Assembly (NCBI GenBank): GCA_006937955.1
Contig: SSNP01000029.1
Span: 3,553,065 to 3,617,064, forward strand
Direction: 5' to 3'
DNA: 64,000 nucleotides
Source: Pachypanchax playfairii
Taxonomy: Eukaryota; Chordata; Actinopteri; Cyprinodontiformes; Aplocheilidae
Positions within the stretch are counted from its first letter, which is position 1. Every line of letters starts with the position of its first letter. The notes under the pieces were generated by a model. It worked only from the letters and a program-made list of their open reading frames with translations, was not told the origin of the DNA and made no database searches. A program made the position numbers and the translations under genes. Positions 48,881 through 60,577 of this stretch are shown one piece after another.

Positions 48881-50588
48881 GACAGCGGCAACACACAAAG
48901 AAAAACATAAATAATAAATTCATTAAATTGTATTATTATTGAAAAAAATTACAACATTTTACTCACCAAAAACACAAATTCCATCCTCCTTTCTTTTCTC
49001 AAAAAGAGTTAAATGACTCTGTCGTACAGATTATCCGTCTGCTTCGGAATCACCTGACCTTACCCATCAATGTCAGCTGACTACTTCACTCTATCTATCC
49101 AATCAAATGGTGTGAATGAAATCACCTTACATCTTCTCAGAGGTGATTCTTGGGTCTGTGGGGGCCCAAAGCAGACATTGGAGTCCCCTTTAACCCTTCG
49201 GGCACCTGAGTTTCCTGATGAAATTTGCATTTTTGGATAACATATTGTCAAAAAGCTGCAACTTAAAAGCATTTCTGAGGGATATGTTCTAAAACTAGAT
49301 TTTCACTTTGTGGCTCTTTGAAATCACGGAGGGGGAAATCTGTCTTCTGTTTATTTATACATTATCAGAAATTGTCAGATTCCTCTTAAAGATGAAAATT
49401 TTTGTCTAAACCAGCGGCTGTTGTTGTGTCTGTTAATGTGGCTGCATCAACTCAACCCAGCTGATCCGATATGCTTCTACTTCTGACCCAATTCAATTGT
49501 TGTCACAAAATTTAAGTAAAGTAAAGAGATGGAACTTCAGATGTGGAGCTGTCACATTCAGTTGCTTTGAGATTAATGGGAAACCACCATGTCTGACCCT
49601 GCAGGGGCTTCAGAAACACGTCTCCAAAATGAAAGATTTATTATTTTTATTAGAATATTGATGGACCTGACTGAGTTTCATGCATTTCAGAGCTGCGCTC
49701 AGTCATTTAAATCAGAGCAAAACTTACTCACACATGAAAACATGAGATGTAACATCCAGTTTTATATCAACGGGTTATTGAACAGCACAATTACAAGTGA
49801 ATAAAGTAAATCAAGTTCATTCCAACTGAAGTGAGTTCTCATTTAGGTGAGTTATTATTGAACTCATGCAGGTTTTGTTGTATTGAAAAAGACACAAGGT
49901 AAAGGTCTGTGTCACTTTCATCTTCTGTAGAATGAAGCATTGTGGGTATTCAGCCACACAATAACCTGCATGCAGTCTTCCAAAAGAGAACCTTGGAAGC
50001 TGAAGCTGTGCAGAGTTTAGATGCTGATTGGTTGGAAGTTAGAAGCAACAAACAACATCAAATTTTTTTTTAAAGCAAATAAACAAATCTACCAGCTTTT
50101 TATCACTCAGTTTTACTCCATCAGAAAGAAAGTTATTGTCCATTTTCACATGAGCGTGATGGTGCATATCCAACATGAAGAACAGCTCATACATGTGATA
50201 GTTCCTCATGTAGAGGATGCAACATGTGATGGCTGTCATTTCATCTTCCTCTCTGTTGGCAAGGCGACACATCCTCTTCCTCTGGAACGCCATTTCTGTC
50301 CTTTCTGAGGCTTAAAGATATTAAATATTCAGGAAACTCTGTAACTTCTTTTCCTGGTGGCAGTTTCACTGAACTTGTTAAAACTCAGTTGTAGTTTATG
50401 CTGTTAACTAAAGTAACCCTGCTTCCCTTTTCTATTCCCCCCTTCGTATGTTTTGTTGTTGTTATATTGTAGGCCGATTGTCTTACGCGTTCATTTCTTG
50501 TTTATCATTTAACAAAAGAAACGGAGTCATGAGCTGTTATTGTGAGTTCTTACAATGTTGTTATGTTGTATTTTCCATCTAATCTTAC
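48881..50588. other. Intronic stretch without recognised features
   Basis: Right of the duplicated block. AT-rich, with several short ORFs in all frames but no domain, terminal repeat or splice-framed exon that I recognise. Confidence 0.6.
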
Positions 50589-51552
50589 TCCTCCTTTCCA
50601 CTGAACGTGCCAGCAGCGTGTAGCGTTTCGCTAGCGCAGTTAGCCGCGTGTCCCTTCCCACCGGGTGCGCTTCACACGCATGTCACTAGTGTAAATCCAA
50701 CTGGTCCCAGGAGATGTTCATCAGTATTCACAACAATAAGCAGGGAGAAAGACCTCAACATTTATCCAGGAGGTATGCGGCTTATTTTCACACCACCTAC
50801 GGACTTCAAACCCGTCACAGGCACTGCATTTTTTCGTAGTTCTGCAAACGGCTGCTTTGCGGCCAGTGGAAACGGTCCTGTTGGTTGGCTATCAGCCGTA
50901 TGTCACATTTTGTATTTGGTTAGTTTTGGACCCAAATGCAGGAGACAAGAGCCAGGAGCTTCAACTGAAAATATACTTTATTAAGGAACAAAATAAACAG
51001 GCTGACGAGGCAGCAAAACAAAGAAACAAACTTACTGGTGATGCATGGGAGCAGAGGTGAGGGAAAATCCAAAAAGGGAGCGAGTCGAGGAAAGGAGACG
51101 AGCATGAAACAACGACGAGCACCGGACAAAGAATTTAACACAAGATACAACTTTTATACAAACAGAAACTTATCAGGCGAAAACAGAAACAGGAAGTACA
51201 AACACTGTCAAAATAAAAGCAGAACAGGAAACTGAAATGAAGGACAAGACGAGGAAGAGGAATTGGAGCTGGGGGACTGAGAGGAGAATGAGAGGAACAC
51301 TAACCCAAAATAATTCCATAACTAAACCCTGAGGAAAGGACAAAACCGAAGAGAAGGAAACAGGGAACAAGTGGTTTAAACAGAGCAGGACAAGGGAAAC
51401 CAAGGAGACCGGAGGACTGTAACTCTCAATCTAATCCCATAAAACACTGAACTGAAAACAAAACCACACACAACCTAACCCTAGAGTCACAACAGTGTAC
51501 CACGCTTTACTAACATTACGAGTCAGTTGCGCGTCCAGTAGAAAGGAGAGGT
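50589..51552. mobile_element. Composite element: GC-rich inverted-repeat MITE with an inserted dispersed repeat
   Basis: The left end CTCCTCCTTTCCACTGAACG and right end GCGCGTCCAGTAGAAAGGAG are inverted relatives of the 40433-40964 element. The internal GGTTGGCTATCAGCCGTAT also matches that element in inverse. The central part (about 50905-51490), from TTTTGGACCCAAATGCAGGA to CCCTAGAGTCACAAC, belongs to a different purine-rich family, also seen in diverged form at 2715-3090. Boundaries of the insertion are approximate. Confidence 0.55.
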
Positions 51553-52403
51553 TAATGTAACTGTAGATTTCTCGTTTCTATTTGTCATAAGTACTATTTC
51601 ACTTGTTTCTTGTGTCTTCAATAAACATATTTATAATAATTTTATTAAATGATTTTCAAAATTGCACATTTTACAGACATTTTTCTAAATGCATGTTTTA
51701 GTTGTTTTTTATCACCCTGTTGAGCAGAAAGTGCAGCTCCGTCTGCTCACAATCCTTAAATGCAATAAATAAAAGCCTTTACGTGTGAGGAGTTAACATC
51801 AGTCATGACTTCAGCTTTCAGCACGACCCCCATAAGTGATGGTGTGGACTAAGTGCTGTTATTTCAGCAGCCCGATTTTCACCTCTTTTTTTTAAATGGA
51901 AACAGCAACTAGCAACTAAAAAAGCTACAAAAAAATGATAAAAGTACAGCTTATGAGTTGACAAAGAAAACTCCGATGGCTTCAACTCACTCCCTTGTTT
52001 TAGGAAGGAAAGGGTTTGATGTTGACAGTTTCAGAACAAAGAAGAACTATTTGATGCTCTTTTTGGTGATGAAGGAAACCATTTGGTTTATGCCAAATAA
52101 AAACTGTTTAGATTTGGAATTTATCCACTTCACTGCTTTAGATGTTAGAATTGTAGTTCTTCTACACTAATCCATAAATCAACTGTATTGATAAAAAAAA
52201 ACCGCATGAAATGTAAAAGAAAAAAAACATCCTTACATTTACTTTCAATTTAATTTGCAGCAACAATGAGTTTAAAATATTTTGTGTGTTGGTTCAAACG
52301 AGTCAATAATCCAGATCTTATTGGAAGAAGTTGATTTGTTCTTGAGAACAAATATAAAATGGATCATTCAGACTGTTAGAATGAAGTTTTATCAGTGTTT
52401 TAG

Positions 52404-53106
52404 CCAAGGGCGTGTCCAGAGGGGTGGCCTAGGGGGCACAGCCCCCCCCCCTCCAATTAGACTGGCCACCTAAAGTAATAAGATAATCAAATTCAATCAA
52501 ACATCAAATGTAAGAGGATGTCTTCACAGTGAAGTGTAAGTGAATGCAATACCTGCTGCTGTATGATCACATCGTATTTAACCACCAAAAATATAACATC
52601 AGTATTGAATACTTATAAGAAAAATTAAATAATGATCCAGGGTAGTTACCATTGTGCAGAATGTGTGTCCAGCCAAGGAAAACTGGGAACAAGTTGACCG
52701 AAGGTCATGTTGAGTTATTCTGCAAGTGTGGAGTCTCAGCTGTCCAGCTGACCCAGCAGAGGGCAGCTATTCTATACCGCACCCAGAGGGTTGTTGGAGG
52801 GTTCACTATCTTGCCCAAGGATACTTGGAGACGTACCCTCTGCAGGGACTCGGGATCAACCCCTATTCTTCTGATCGAAGGGCGATCTCTCTCCCCACCA
52901 CCTACAGCTGTTCGCTAATATTGCTCTCCTTTAATCATAATGATTAATGAAAGTGTAACACTGGTTTATGTTAGACACTTAAACTATGATAAACAGTTTA
53001 CAATAAAAGAACTATAAGGTTATGGGCCATTAACATGTGCCACCCTTTCCCAAAACGTATTCCCCTAACTAGCCCTCCAATTAAGATTTTCTTGACACGC
53101 CACTGG
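52404..53106. mobile_element. Inverted-repeat MITE (GGCGTGTC ends)
   Basis: The left CCAAGGGCGTGTCCAGA is mirrored at the right by TCTTGACACGCCACTGG. CCTCCAATTAGACTGG near the left and CCCTCCAATTAAG near the right suggest further rearranged matches. No target duplication could be read. It may include another dispersed repeat at about 52726-52910 (TCTTGCCCAAGGATACTTGG). Confidence 0.55.
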
Positions 53107-53535
53107 ATACTTAACTTCCATTTCTGTGGTGCAGAAAAGTCCAGCAGCACCTGCTTCATGAACACATCCGTTTCACAGATTGTCCTTTTTTCAATATACA
53201 ATACGTAGGAATAAATCTCGGTTTTTATTTTCTTGTATTTTCAACACATCTCAGCATTTTCTAATTTGTGGTGGTAAAACATTCCTGCAATCATCTTGTT
53301 TTGGGCCATAAATCACAAACATAGATGTACAGTATGAATCAGCTGAGGCAGACAGTTTGTTTACAAAATTAATGTTCGAATTTACAGCAAGCAGATATTC
53401 AATTGCTGCATAGCATTTTCATTTTGAGATTACAACTGAATAAGCATTTAGAGGGATGAATATCTAAGTAAGATTTATGTTCTTCTCATTCTGACTCCTA
53501 CTCTCCATCATGTCTCTGTTGTACGTGATGTCCAG

Positions 53536-53674
53536 CTGCCTGTAAAGACTCCAAGACGGCTCTGGAGGTATCCCAGCATGCCGAGGACATGGGTCTCATC
53601 CTGGGAGCCTGCGCTGGAGGTCTAGTGGTCCTCATCCTTCTGCTGGGGGCCATCGTCATCATTGTGAAGAAGGG
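53536..53674 (+). CDS. ptpru: ptpru exon J: transmembrane segment
   Basis: Acceptor GTCCAG, donor GTGAGT, 139 nt, phase 1 to phase 2. The product runs ACKDSKTALEVSQHAEDM, then the hydrophobic GLILGACAGGLVVLILLL, GAIVIIV and the stop-transfer KKG. LEVSQ-aE-MGLILG-CAGGL matches PTPRU. The small-residue GxCAGG stretch could support helix packing in the membrane. A 152-codon antisense frame over this exon (53498-53956) is a shadow. Confidence 0.96.
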
Positions 53675-55853
53675 GTGAGTGGCTGGTCTGCTGAAGTGAG
53701 ATGGGTCAGACCTTTTAACAGTTATGGTCTCAGCTTTCATTGTTCCTGCTCGGCCCATCCAGTGGAGGTAATCCATCTCTTTCCCACTTGGCAGCTGGGC
53801 TCCACTGAGGACAGCATCTGCCAATAAGAGTAAATTACAACCAGAGTTAGTGGAATGGTGGAACATTAGTCCTAAACTCCACCACCACTGCTTCACCCGA
53901 GCTTTTGTGTTCATTTCATCTATTAATTTCAAGGTCTGTGTGTCGGCTGAACACATTCACATGCAGTCTGCTCACTCGGGGAGTCGTTGGCTGCTTTCCA
54001 CTTGCAAATTACCTCTGTAGTCGATCACACCTGCAGTGTACTCTTCCTTCCCCTGGTAAGCGATGGCGGAACACTAATCTGAGTGTGAAAAATGTCATCA
54101 AGGGGCATGTTATTCCATTGCCCACTCAATTACATGAGGCGAGCAGCTGTGTGGTGCCAGTGGATGGACTAGTAATTGGTTAGGAAGGTTGTTTTTGCTT
54201 TTTATTTTGAGGAAAGGGAGGGAAGATTCTACAGCCAGAGGAGTTTCTGTCATTGACAAGAGAGAAATTGAATGGGGGGGGGGGGGGTGTATCTGAAATG
54301 AGGCAGTGACTGATAAGATTCACTGAGCCAATATTTAAGTCCCACCATGGGAGATTGATCGGTGCACGAGTGCAACAGGAGCAGATGTGTTCATGTTTAG
54401 CAACAAGAGACTGTCTCTCTACATGTTTATGTCCTATAATCAGTATTACAATGTCATTTTCCTCTTTCAGTGTGTTCAGTTCCGCTCTGGGGCCACGCCC
54501 CCAGACCCAGTCCTGTATGTGGTGTGTAGAGGCTGAGCAGCACTCAGCGTGTCACCGTCCATGCTGTACTGCATGCTGCGCTCAAGTAAATTATACTTCA
54601 GCTTGAGTGCAGCGCTCAGTGACATCACGTTAGCATGTCCAATCAGGTGATATCACACCAACACACACTTTGGACTTGGTGGGCGTGGCCATCGATCTCT
54701 GTGAGCTGATCTCTCTGGGTCTTTAACTTTGTTTACATGTTGATGAGACTCTCCTCCAACATGCCAACAGGCTGTTACATTCCTGTTACACACTGTGAAG
54801 CAGTTACTGTACAGGCGCTGCTGAATGAGTATAAACTCCCAGAAGTCTGAGGTTATTGTCCACTTCTGCTCTGTCTCTGTTTCTGTCCTGCTTCCTTGTC
54901 AGTAAATGTAATGTTGAGGCTTTTCTTAAAGATTTTGACTGATAAATTCAATCTGTAGCTTGAACAAATGACGTCTTCCTGTGAACATTTTCAGCCTTCT
55001 AGCAGTTAAAGAAGCTTGCAGCTTTCAAAAGTCAGATCCACGTCCTGTTCAAGCTAAACGAGACCGACAAAAATGGTTAATATGTTTTATCTTGTGTATG
55101 TGTAGTATTTGTGTTAGCTGTGACATTCCCACTGAGATCATTTTTAAGTTTTTATCTTCTTTCTAGTGTTTTTTGTTAAATGAAGAGCCGTCTGTGTTTT
55201 AATGAATACACTGTTACTGAAGCAAAGGAAGGTGAAGAAAACGGTGCAGAAGGGTCATAAGAATTTGCTCCACTTTCTACAATAGCTTCATTTCTGCCAC
55301 GACGAACCAAAGTCATTAAGGACATTTCTATTACATCCTTTATCATATGTCTTTTTTAATGTATTTCTAAGAAATCCTAGAAACATTGTAGAATTTGAGT
55401 AAACTGCAGGTATTTTATATTTCCGGCTCTACTGACAGACAGAAAAGTGCATCAACTGTAGATGTAAAATCTTCTGTATGTGGTTGATCTCCAGATGAAT
55501 CCAGATTTCAGTGACTTCAGAGAGGTTGTTGCTGTTGCAGCTGAGCTAGTTTATGTTTGAAAATCCTCTTTCTTGAACTGAGATATTTCCTACAAAGTGT
55601 CCTTGTGGATTTAGCCTGCTGATATGATGAATGTGGAATCTGGTGCACTGAGACGGAGATAATTCAACATAAACCTTTTGCAGTTCTTGCATGGATCTTT
55701 GTCATCATAATGTAATACCTTGGATCATAATAGCAGGTGGAAGCATTCCAACACACTCTTCATTTATCTTTCTGATGCCCAACCATAGCCACCTTTCTTT
55801 TTTTTCTCCTCACTCTCTGTCTCTCTCCTTTCCTCCTTCTTCATGCTAATCAG
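53675..55853. other. Intron J-K
   Basis: Contains a 14-base G run (54274-54287). No transposon boundary was recognised. An acceptor-like site at about 54992 is followed by an open stretch in the correct phase, but no family motif or good donor; see rejected items. Confidence 0.65.
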
Positions 55854-55883
55854 AAGGGACTTCTATTCTTACCCTTATTACCC
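55854..55883 (+). CDS. ptpru: ptpru exon K: 30-nt juxtamembrane microexon
   Basis: Acceptor CTAATCAG, donor GTAAGT. It encodes RDFYSYPYYP (first and last codons split), phase 2 to phase 2. It corresponds to the tyrosine-rich RD-Y-YSYYP segment found just inside the membrane in PTPRU. Because it is a multiple of three with matching phases, exon J can join exon L directly, so skipping would remove ten residues without a frameshift. Identified by splice signals, phase and the motif only. Confidence 0.88.
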
Positions 55884-56256
55884 GTAAGTTACTCCTCTCT
55901 CCTCTGCTCTTCATCCTCCCCCTGCCTGCCCTTATTGTAGCCCCGGGAGTGGAATAAACATTGCGACCTCCTCTCCATTCGACACCATCACATACTACAT
56001 CCCATCCTTCACTTCCCTCTCCCCATTCTAACCCCACCAACATTATTTTACTATCACTAGATCTCACTTTCCCTTTCTGTGCAGTCTCAATCTTTTCTCC
56101 CCTCATACATCCCATCACTACAGTTTCCCATCTCCTCCCCCACTATCCTCCCCCTTTTTCCCTTATCTCTTATGCTTGTCTTGCATTCACTCTGTCCCTT
56201 CTCTGCTGGCCTCTGTCTGTTTCTGTCCTCCTGCCTCTCTGCCTGTATCTCTACAG
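55884..56256. other. Intron K-L
   Basis: A short, pyrimidine-rich intron (many CCTCCC and TCTCTG stretches). No separate feature was recognised. It ends TCTCTACAG. Confidence 0.8.
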
Positions 56257-56417
56257 CAGGAAGAAGGTGGCCATGAATAAGGCAGCCATGTCCTACAGAC
56301 AGGAGAAGAGTCGGAAGCTGAGCTCCTTGGACTGCAGTATGACAGAGCAAAGCACTCTCCAGCAGGACGAGAGAATGGTCCACTCATTCATGGAAACTCA
56401 CGGCTGTAACCCTCGAA
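56257..56417 (+). CDS. ptpru: ptpru exon L: juxtamembrane region
   Basis: Acceptor CTCTACAG, donor GTAAGA, 161 nt, phase 2 to phase 1. The product is PRKKVAMNKAAMSYRQEKSR, KLSSLDCSMTEQSTLQQDER and MVHSFMETHGCNPR. SYRQEK, TEQSTLQ-DER and SFM-THG match the cytoplasmic juxtamembrane segment of PTPRU, which in this family precedes the wedge region of the first phosphatase domain. Overlapping antisense frames are shadows. Confidence 0.94.
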
Positions 56418-56746
56418 GTAAGACAGCAAGCAACATATGGGTACTCTAGAGAAAATGTCTGGGGAGAAAGTAGCTCCCACCCTCCTGACCTTCAGCTGTG
56501 TTTACTTTCAAGCATGTATGCAATCTGTTCTGCCAGAACACAAGGTGCTCAGCAGAGAACTCTCTTGTCTGTTTGAATATTCTGCAGTGCCAGTCAGCCC
56601 TCACATCCTGAAGAAATGCTGACTTTTTTTTTTTTCTCAGCTGCCCACTGCACTTATTTGCATGAACAACAACAAAACATAAAAAGACCAAAGTGTGTGT
56701 CCAAGTGTTTGCAGTGTTAGCGGTTTCAATGTGTGTGTGTTCCCAG
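56418..56746. other. Intron L-M
   Basis: A 329-nt intron with a short GT run and a T-rich stretch. Nothing else was recognised. It ends TGTTCCCAG. Confidence 0.8.
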
Positions 56747-56934
56747 ATGAGCAGCGCAGCTCTGTCAATGAGTCCAGCAGCCTTCTGGGAGGCTCACCTC
56801 AACGTCACTGCCGGAGGAAGAGCTCGCCTTATCACACAGGCCAGCTACACCCTGCTGTAAGGGTGGCTGACCTCCTACAGCACATCAACCAGATGAAGAC
56901 ATCGGAGGGATACGGCTTCAAACAAGAGTATGAG
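56747..56934 (+). CDS. ptpru: ptpru exon M: juxtamembrane to start of PTP domain 1
   Basis: Acceptor TTCCCAG, donor GTGAGA, 188 nt, phase 1 to phase 0. It includes EQRSSVNESSSLLGGSP, YHTGQLHPAVRVADLLQH and INQMKTSEGYGFKQEYE. HPA-RVADLLQHI and GYGFK-EYE form the conserved approach to the first catalytic domain of R2B phosphatases. The next expected exon, continuing into the wedge and catalytic core, is not in the remaining 7 kb. Ending SEGYGFKQEYE (TAEGYGFKQEYE in human PTPRU) is the clearest single sign of PTPRU over its paralogues. Confidence 0.96.
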
Positions 56935-57827
56935 GTGAGAACAGAGACAAGGAGGCAAATATGTGACAGTTATGCAGTTTTTTAAAAGTAGGAACATCTT
57001 CTAAGATTTTATGTGTTGGGACGTTGTAAGTAGAACATCAGCAAAACAACGTGTGGAATATTACATGGTGACATTTGTGAAAAGTTCTCTCTCACCACCA
57101 CTTTGGTGGGAATAAAGAGTTTATCTAGCAGTTAAGTTGTTCATCAGTGTGCAACTCCTTCTATACTTGGAAGATCTGTTAGTTTACTAGCACCAGAATA
57201 TTCAGTGGTGTGCTAACACTCATCAGTGGTCTTGGAGAACCATTCCTGCCCAGAGAAGGATCATAAGGCTATTTCCAAGTAGTCAACTTAGGAAAGGGGA
57301 TTTTTTTTAGTTGTTATAAATCCATACATGCTATATTGGCTGTCAAGCCTAGTGATGGAGACCTGATTAGGGAGGCATTTCTTCAAGTCACACCCCTCCA
57401 AGTTACAGATTGATTGTCTATATGGCTGTTGAAGGCTCTGGTAAGACAATATAGTCCTTTAGCTTCTAGCACTCCACCAAGGACTCCAAGAAGGACGTAC
57501 ATGGACACAAATGAGTGCCAGAATCCATTCACCCTCAGGAAACTACCGTCTTATTTACTGGGTAAAAGTTAAACCTTTAGTCAAAAGAAGAGGGCGACAA
57601 GTGAGCCCCTGCTTGGTAACACTGACCCAGGGTGAGTCCAGAGTGGAACAGAGTAATCCCTTATTTTTTAGATTGGTTCCAGAGCCCATGCTGTGCATCA
57701 AGGTGAGTGTGACAATACCTATTTGGTAGCTCTCTGGTATCCCCCTCAAGCTTGGACACCTTCCCCACCAGTGATGTGATGTTTCATGTTCCTGCAGTCA
57801 GACATTAGCCCACCAAACGCTCTACCA

Positions 57828-59150
57828 CTCAAAACTTTATTTATAAAGCGCTTTTCATGCAATAGTGCAAATTCAAAGTGTTTTACAGGATAAAAACAGA
57901 ATTTCAACCCCCCCACCCCCATATACATACACCGATACACCCCATCCCCCCAATCCAACCTCCATATATTAAAAACACCCTCAGAACAACATATGTAGAA
58001 ACAACAACAAAAAAAAAGGACAGTAGGCTGAGTACAGATGAGCCAGGTAAGGTACGTAGATGCACAGGAAAACGCCATCAGGGGAGCCATCTGCACCGGC
58101 AGCAGCAGGTCAGCAGCTGCAGCCAGGGCGCTGACCCAGGGCGTCCAGAGGAGGGAAGGCAGGAACCTCCCCCCCATCTGAGCGCTACCCAGAGAGCATC
58201 CGCCAACCATAGCCGACCACCACCACCAAGGCAGAGGGCTCCCACAGAGCAAACACTAGAAATAAATAAATACATGAATAAATAAGTGAATGATTAAAAT
58301 AAATAAATATGATAAGTTTAAATACTAAAACTCTGATTAATATAGACAGATAAAATGTGTAAAACAATTAAGAATGATAAATAGCAAAGCAATTAAAATC
58401 AGGTAAAAGCTAGACAAAAAAGGTGAGTCTCGAACTTGCTCTTAAAAATATGAACGTTCTCTGCGACCCTGAGGTCCTCCGGCAGTCTGTTCCAAAGATG
58501 AGGCCATAGGGCAGGAAAGACTCCTCACCGTGGGTATGTGTCCTGACTTTAGGTATAACAAGTCAACGCCTGCCAGTGGAGCGCAGAGACCGTGAAGGCT
58601 CATATGATAAGAGCAGTTTTGAAAGATAAGAAGGCTCAAGACTATTTAAGACACTTAAAAACCATTAAAAGAACCTTAAAATCGATCCTAAAACATACGG
58701 TGAGCCAATGCAATGATTCTAAGACCGGTGTAATGTGCTCCTGCTTCCTGGTCTTCATCAGGACATGTGCTGCTGAATTTTATAAAAGTTGTAGACCGGA
58801 AATGCTCTTTTTGGGAAGACCAAAAAGCAGGGCATTACAGTAATCAATTCTACTGGTGATTAAAGCATCAGTGTCTCCGTATTGGCCCGAGAGAGAATGG
58901 GGCGGAGTCTGGCTATGTTCTTTAGATAATAAAAACCTATTTTAGTCATGTTTTTTAATGTGAGGGATAAAAGTCAGCTCAGAGTCAAAAATCACGCCCA
59001 GGTTCTTCACTTGAAAAGATGAATTAAAAGACAGTGATTGTAATTTTGATAAAAGTTTCAGGACCGATAACTAAAACTTCTGTTTTGTCCTGGTTGAGCT
59101 GGATGAAGTTCTCTGCCATCCAACACTTGATGTCTAAAATACAATTAAAA
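57828..59150 (-). mobile_element. Retroelement-derived dispersed repeat, minus strand
   Basis: Read on the minus strand, it ends with a tail of the type GCGCTTTATAAATAAAGTTT (at about 57835-57855), like other fish non-LTR 3' ends. The body (CCTCCGGCAGTCTGTTCCAA, ATTACAGTAATCAATTCTAC, TTTTGTCCTGGTTGAGCTGG) is a repeat I recognise from teleost genomes. No open reading frame of RT or endonuclease survives. The 5' boundary is approximate. Confidence 0.55.
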
Positions 59151-59639
59151 AGTGGATCCATTGGATTGGATCGCCTTAAGATTCATAAAGTCACTCAGGT
59201 TACATTTGATTGATAAAGTGTCATAAGTTCCGCTGTTGTTAATACGGAACAGAAATAAACTAAATTTAAAATCTTTTAAGGGTCAACTATTTTGTTTGTG
59301 ATGATGTTTCAACATCTGCAGACAAAGCACACAAGGTTAGAATCCTGAAAAACTTCTTTTGCTAGTCTGTTGGTGAAGACCTTGCACAAAGCCCTGCAGG
59401 CTGTTGTGTAAGTTCATGGAACTCCAGAACATTCACAGACACACTGAGAAAAGCTCAGACTCAAACATTTACATGCATGATGCTTTTTGGTGAGAAAGAA
59501 AAGCAACTGACAATAATATCTCTCTGAGCCTCTTCTCTAAACTCCCAATACTTCTCTATTGATGGGAGCATCTTGTATATATTATTGTAGAGCTCTTGTG
59601 TTTACTTTGAGTAGACCGTCTACATTCTACTAACATGTA

Positions 59640-60577
59640 CAGGGGTGCACATAATATTTTTGGCCTGGTTCTCAGAAGAGAACCTAGGGTTGTTGCTTGG
59701 TCCTCACATTTTTAAATGTGTCTCGTTGTGTCTCTTCCGAGCTCCTCTGCTTTGTTTTTGGTTTCATCAAGCTTCAAATTCAGTCTGTTTACTTTACCTG
59801 GCTCTATATTTGTTTCAATAAAAATCCTTTAATTGTTTAAAAAATCAAGAGAAACCAGTAAAATATAAAAATACTGGTAAAAAAAAAAACCCTTCAGAGT
59901 TCAGGTTGGATTGTTTACAGGTTTGATTGTTCACTTTAATCTACATTTAACAGTTTGGTGTTGAAATTTATTAGTCAGCTGTTGGAGCTTCTGTCATTTA
60001 CTGTAACTGTTTTTTGTTTTGAAATGATGAGGATGTTTGTAATGTGATGCAGTCAGATAAAAAGATACACTGGACAGTTATGGGGCATTGACTGCATATC
60101 CCATAGTGCTTTGCGCGCATTCAAAATGGCGCGGATCACAGACAAATACGCTGATACTGTTGATTAAAACAGGTGGTTTTCTGTATTTTATAGCACAAAA
60201 AGGTAGTTCTACACGTCTGTGCCACGATGGTCTATTTGTCTTATTCAGTGAATTTTTTCAGTTTTGACGCGATGCAGAATCCTGCAGTCAGCTGCACTGA
60301 TCTGACTGACTGAAAATCCGTCACACTGTGAGACACGCAGCATCAGCTGATCAGCTGGAACTTCGGCGCTCTGGCTGAGAAACATATCAGTCAAACAAAA
60401 GAAGTCAACGGGATTCTTCATTTATTTGACAATGAACCGCCTCTGATTAACCTAAAAATTCACGCAGCTCAGCCAAACCAATGTTAAGTACACAAACGCG
60501 TGTTGCAACTTTTCATCTGGTGCATTTTATATTTTGACAGTGTGTGCGGACCTGCGGACCACTTATGTGCACCCCTG
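59640..60577. mobile_element. hAT-like element (CAGGGGTGCACATAA ends)
   Basis: Begins CAGGGGTGCACATAATATTT and ends with the exact inverse TTATGTGCACCCCTG, a perfect 15-bp terminal repeat. Flanks are AACATGTA and AACATAAG, sharing only the first five bases, so an 8-bp duplication is not proven. It is 938 bp without transposase. Confidence 0.75.

Larger units (their letters stand above)
39562..53535. other. Intron I-J (interrupted by an assembly gap)
   Basis: About 14 kb as assembled. Contains dispersed repeats (40262-40385), an inverted-repeat element (40433-40964), a hAT MITE (42465-42764), TA/CA microsatellites, a minus-strand LINE relic, a 2.4-kb duplication around a 10-N gap (44023-48880), a composite element (50589-51552), and another MITE (52404-53106). 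True length is doubtful because of the duplication. Confidence 0.75.

Noticed and set aside
53498..53956. 152-codon antisense ORF over the transmembrane exon
   Set aside because: A shadow of exon J in the opposite strand.
54992..55075. Possible extra exon between J and K (acceptor TTTTCAG, open in the right phase)
   Set aside because: No family motif in the translation, no convincing donor, and the phase fit alone is likely by chance.
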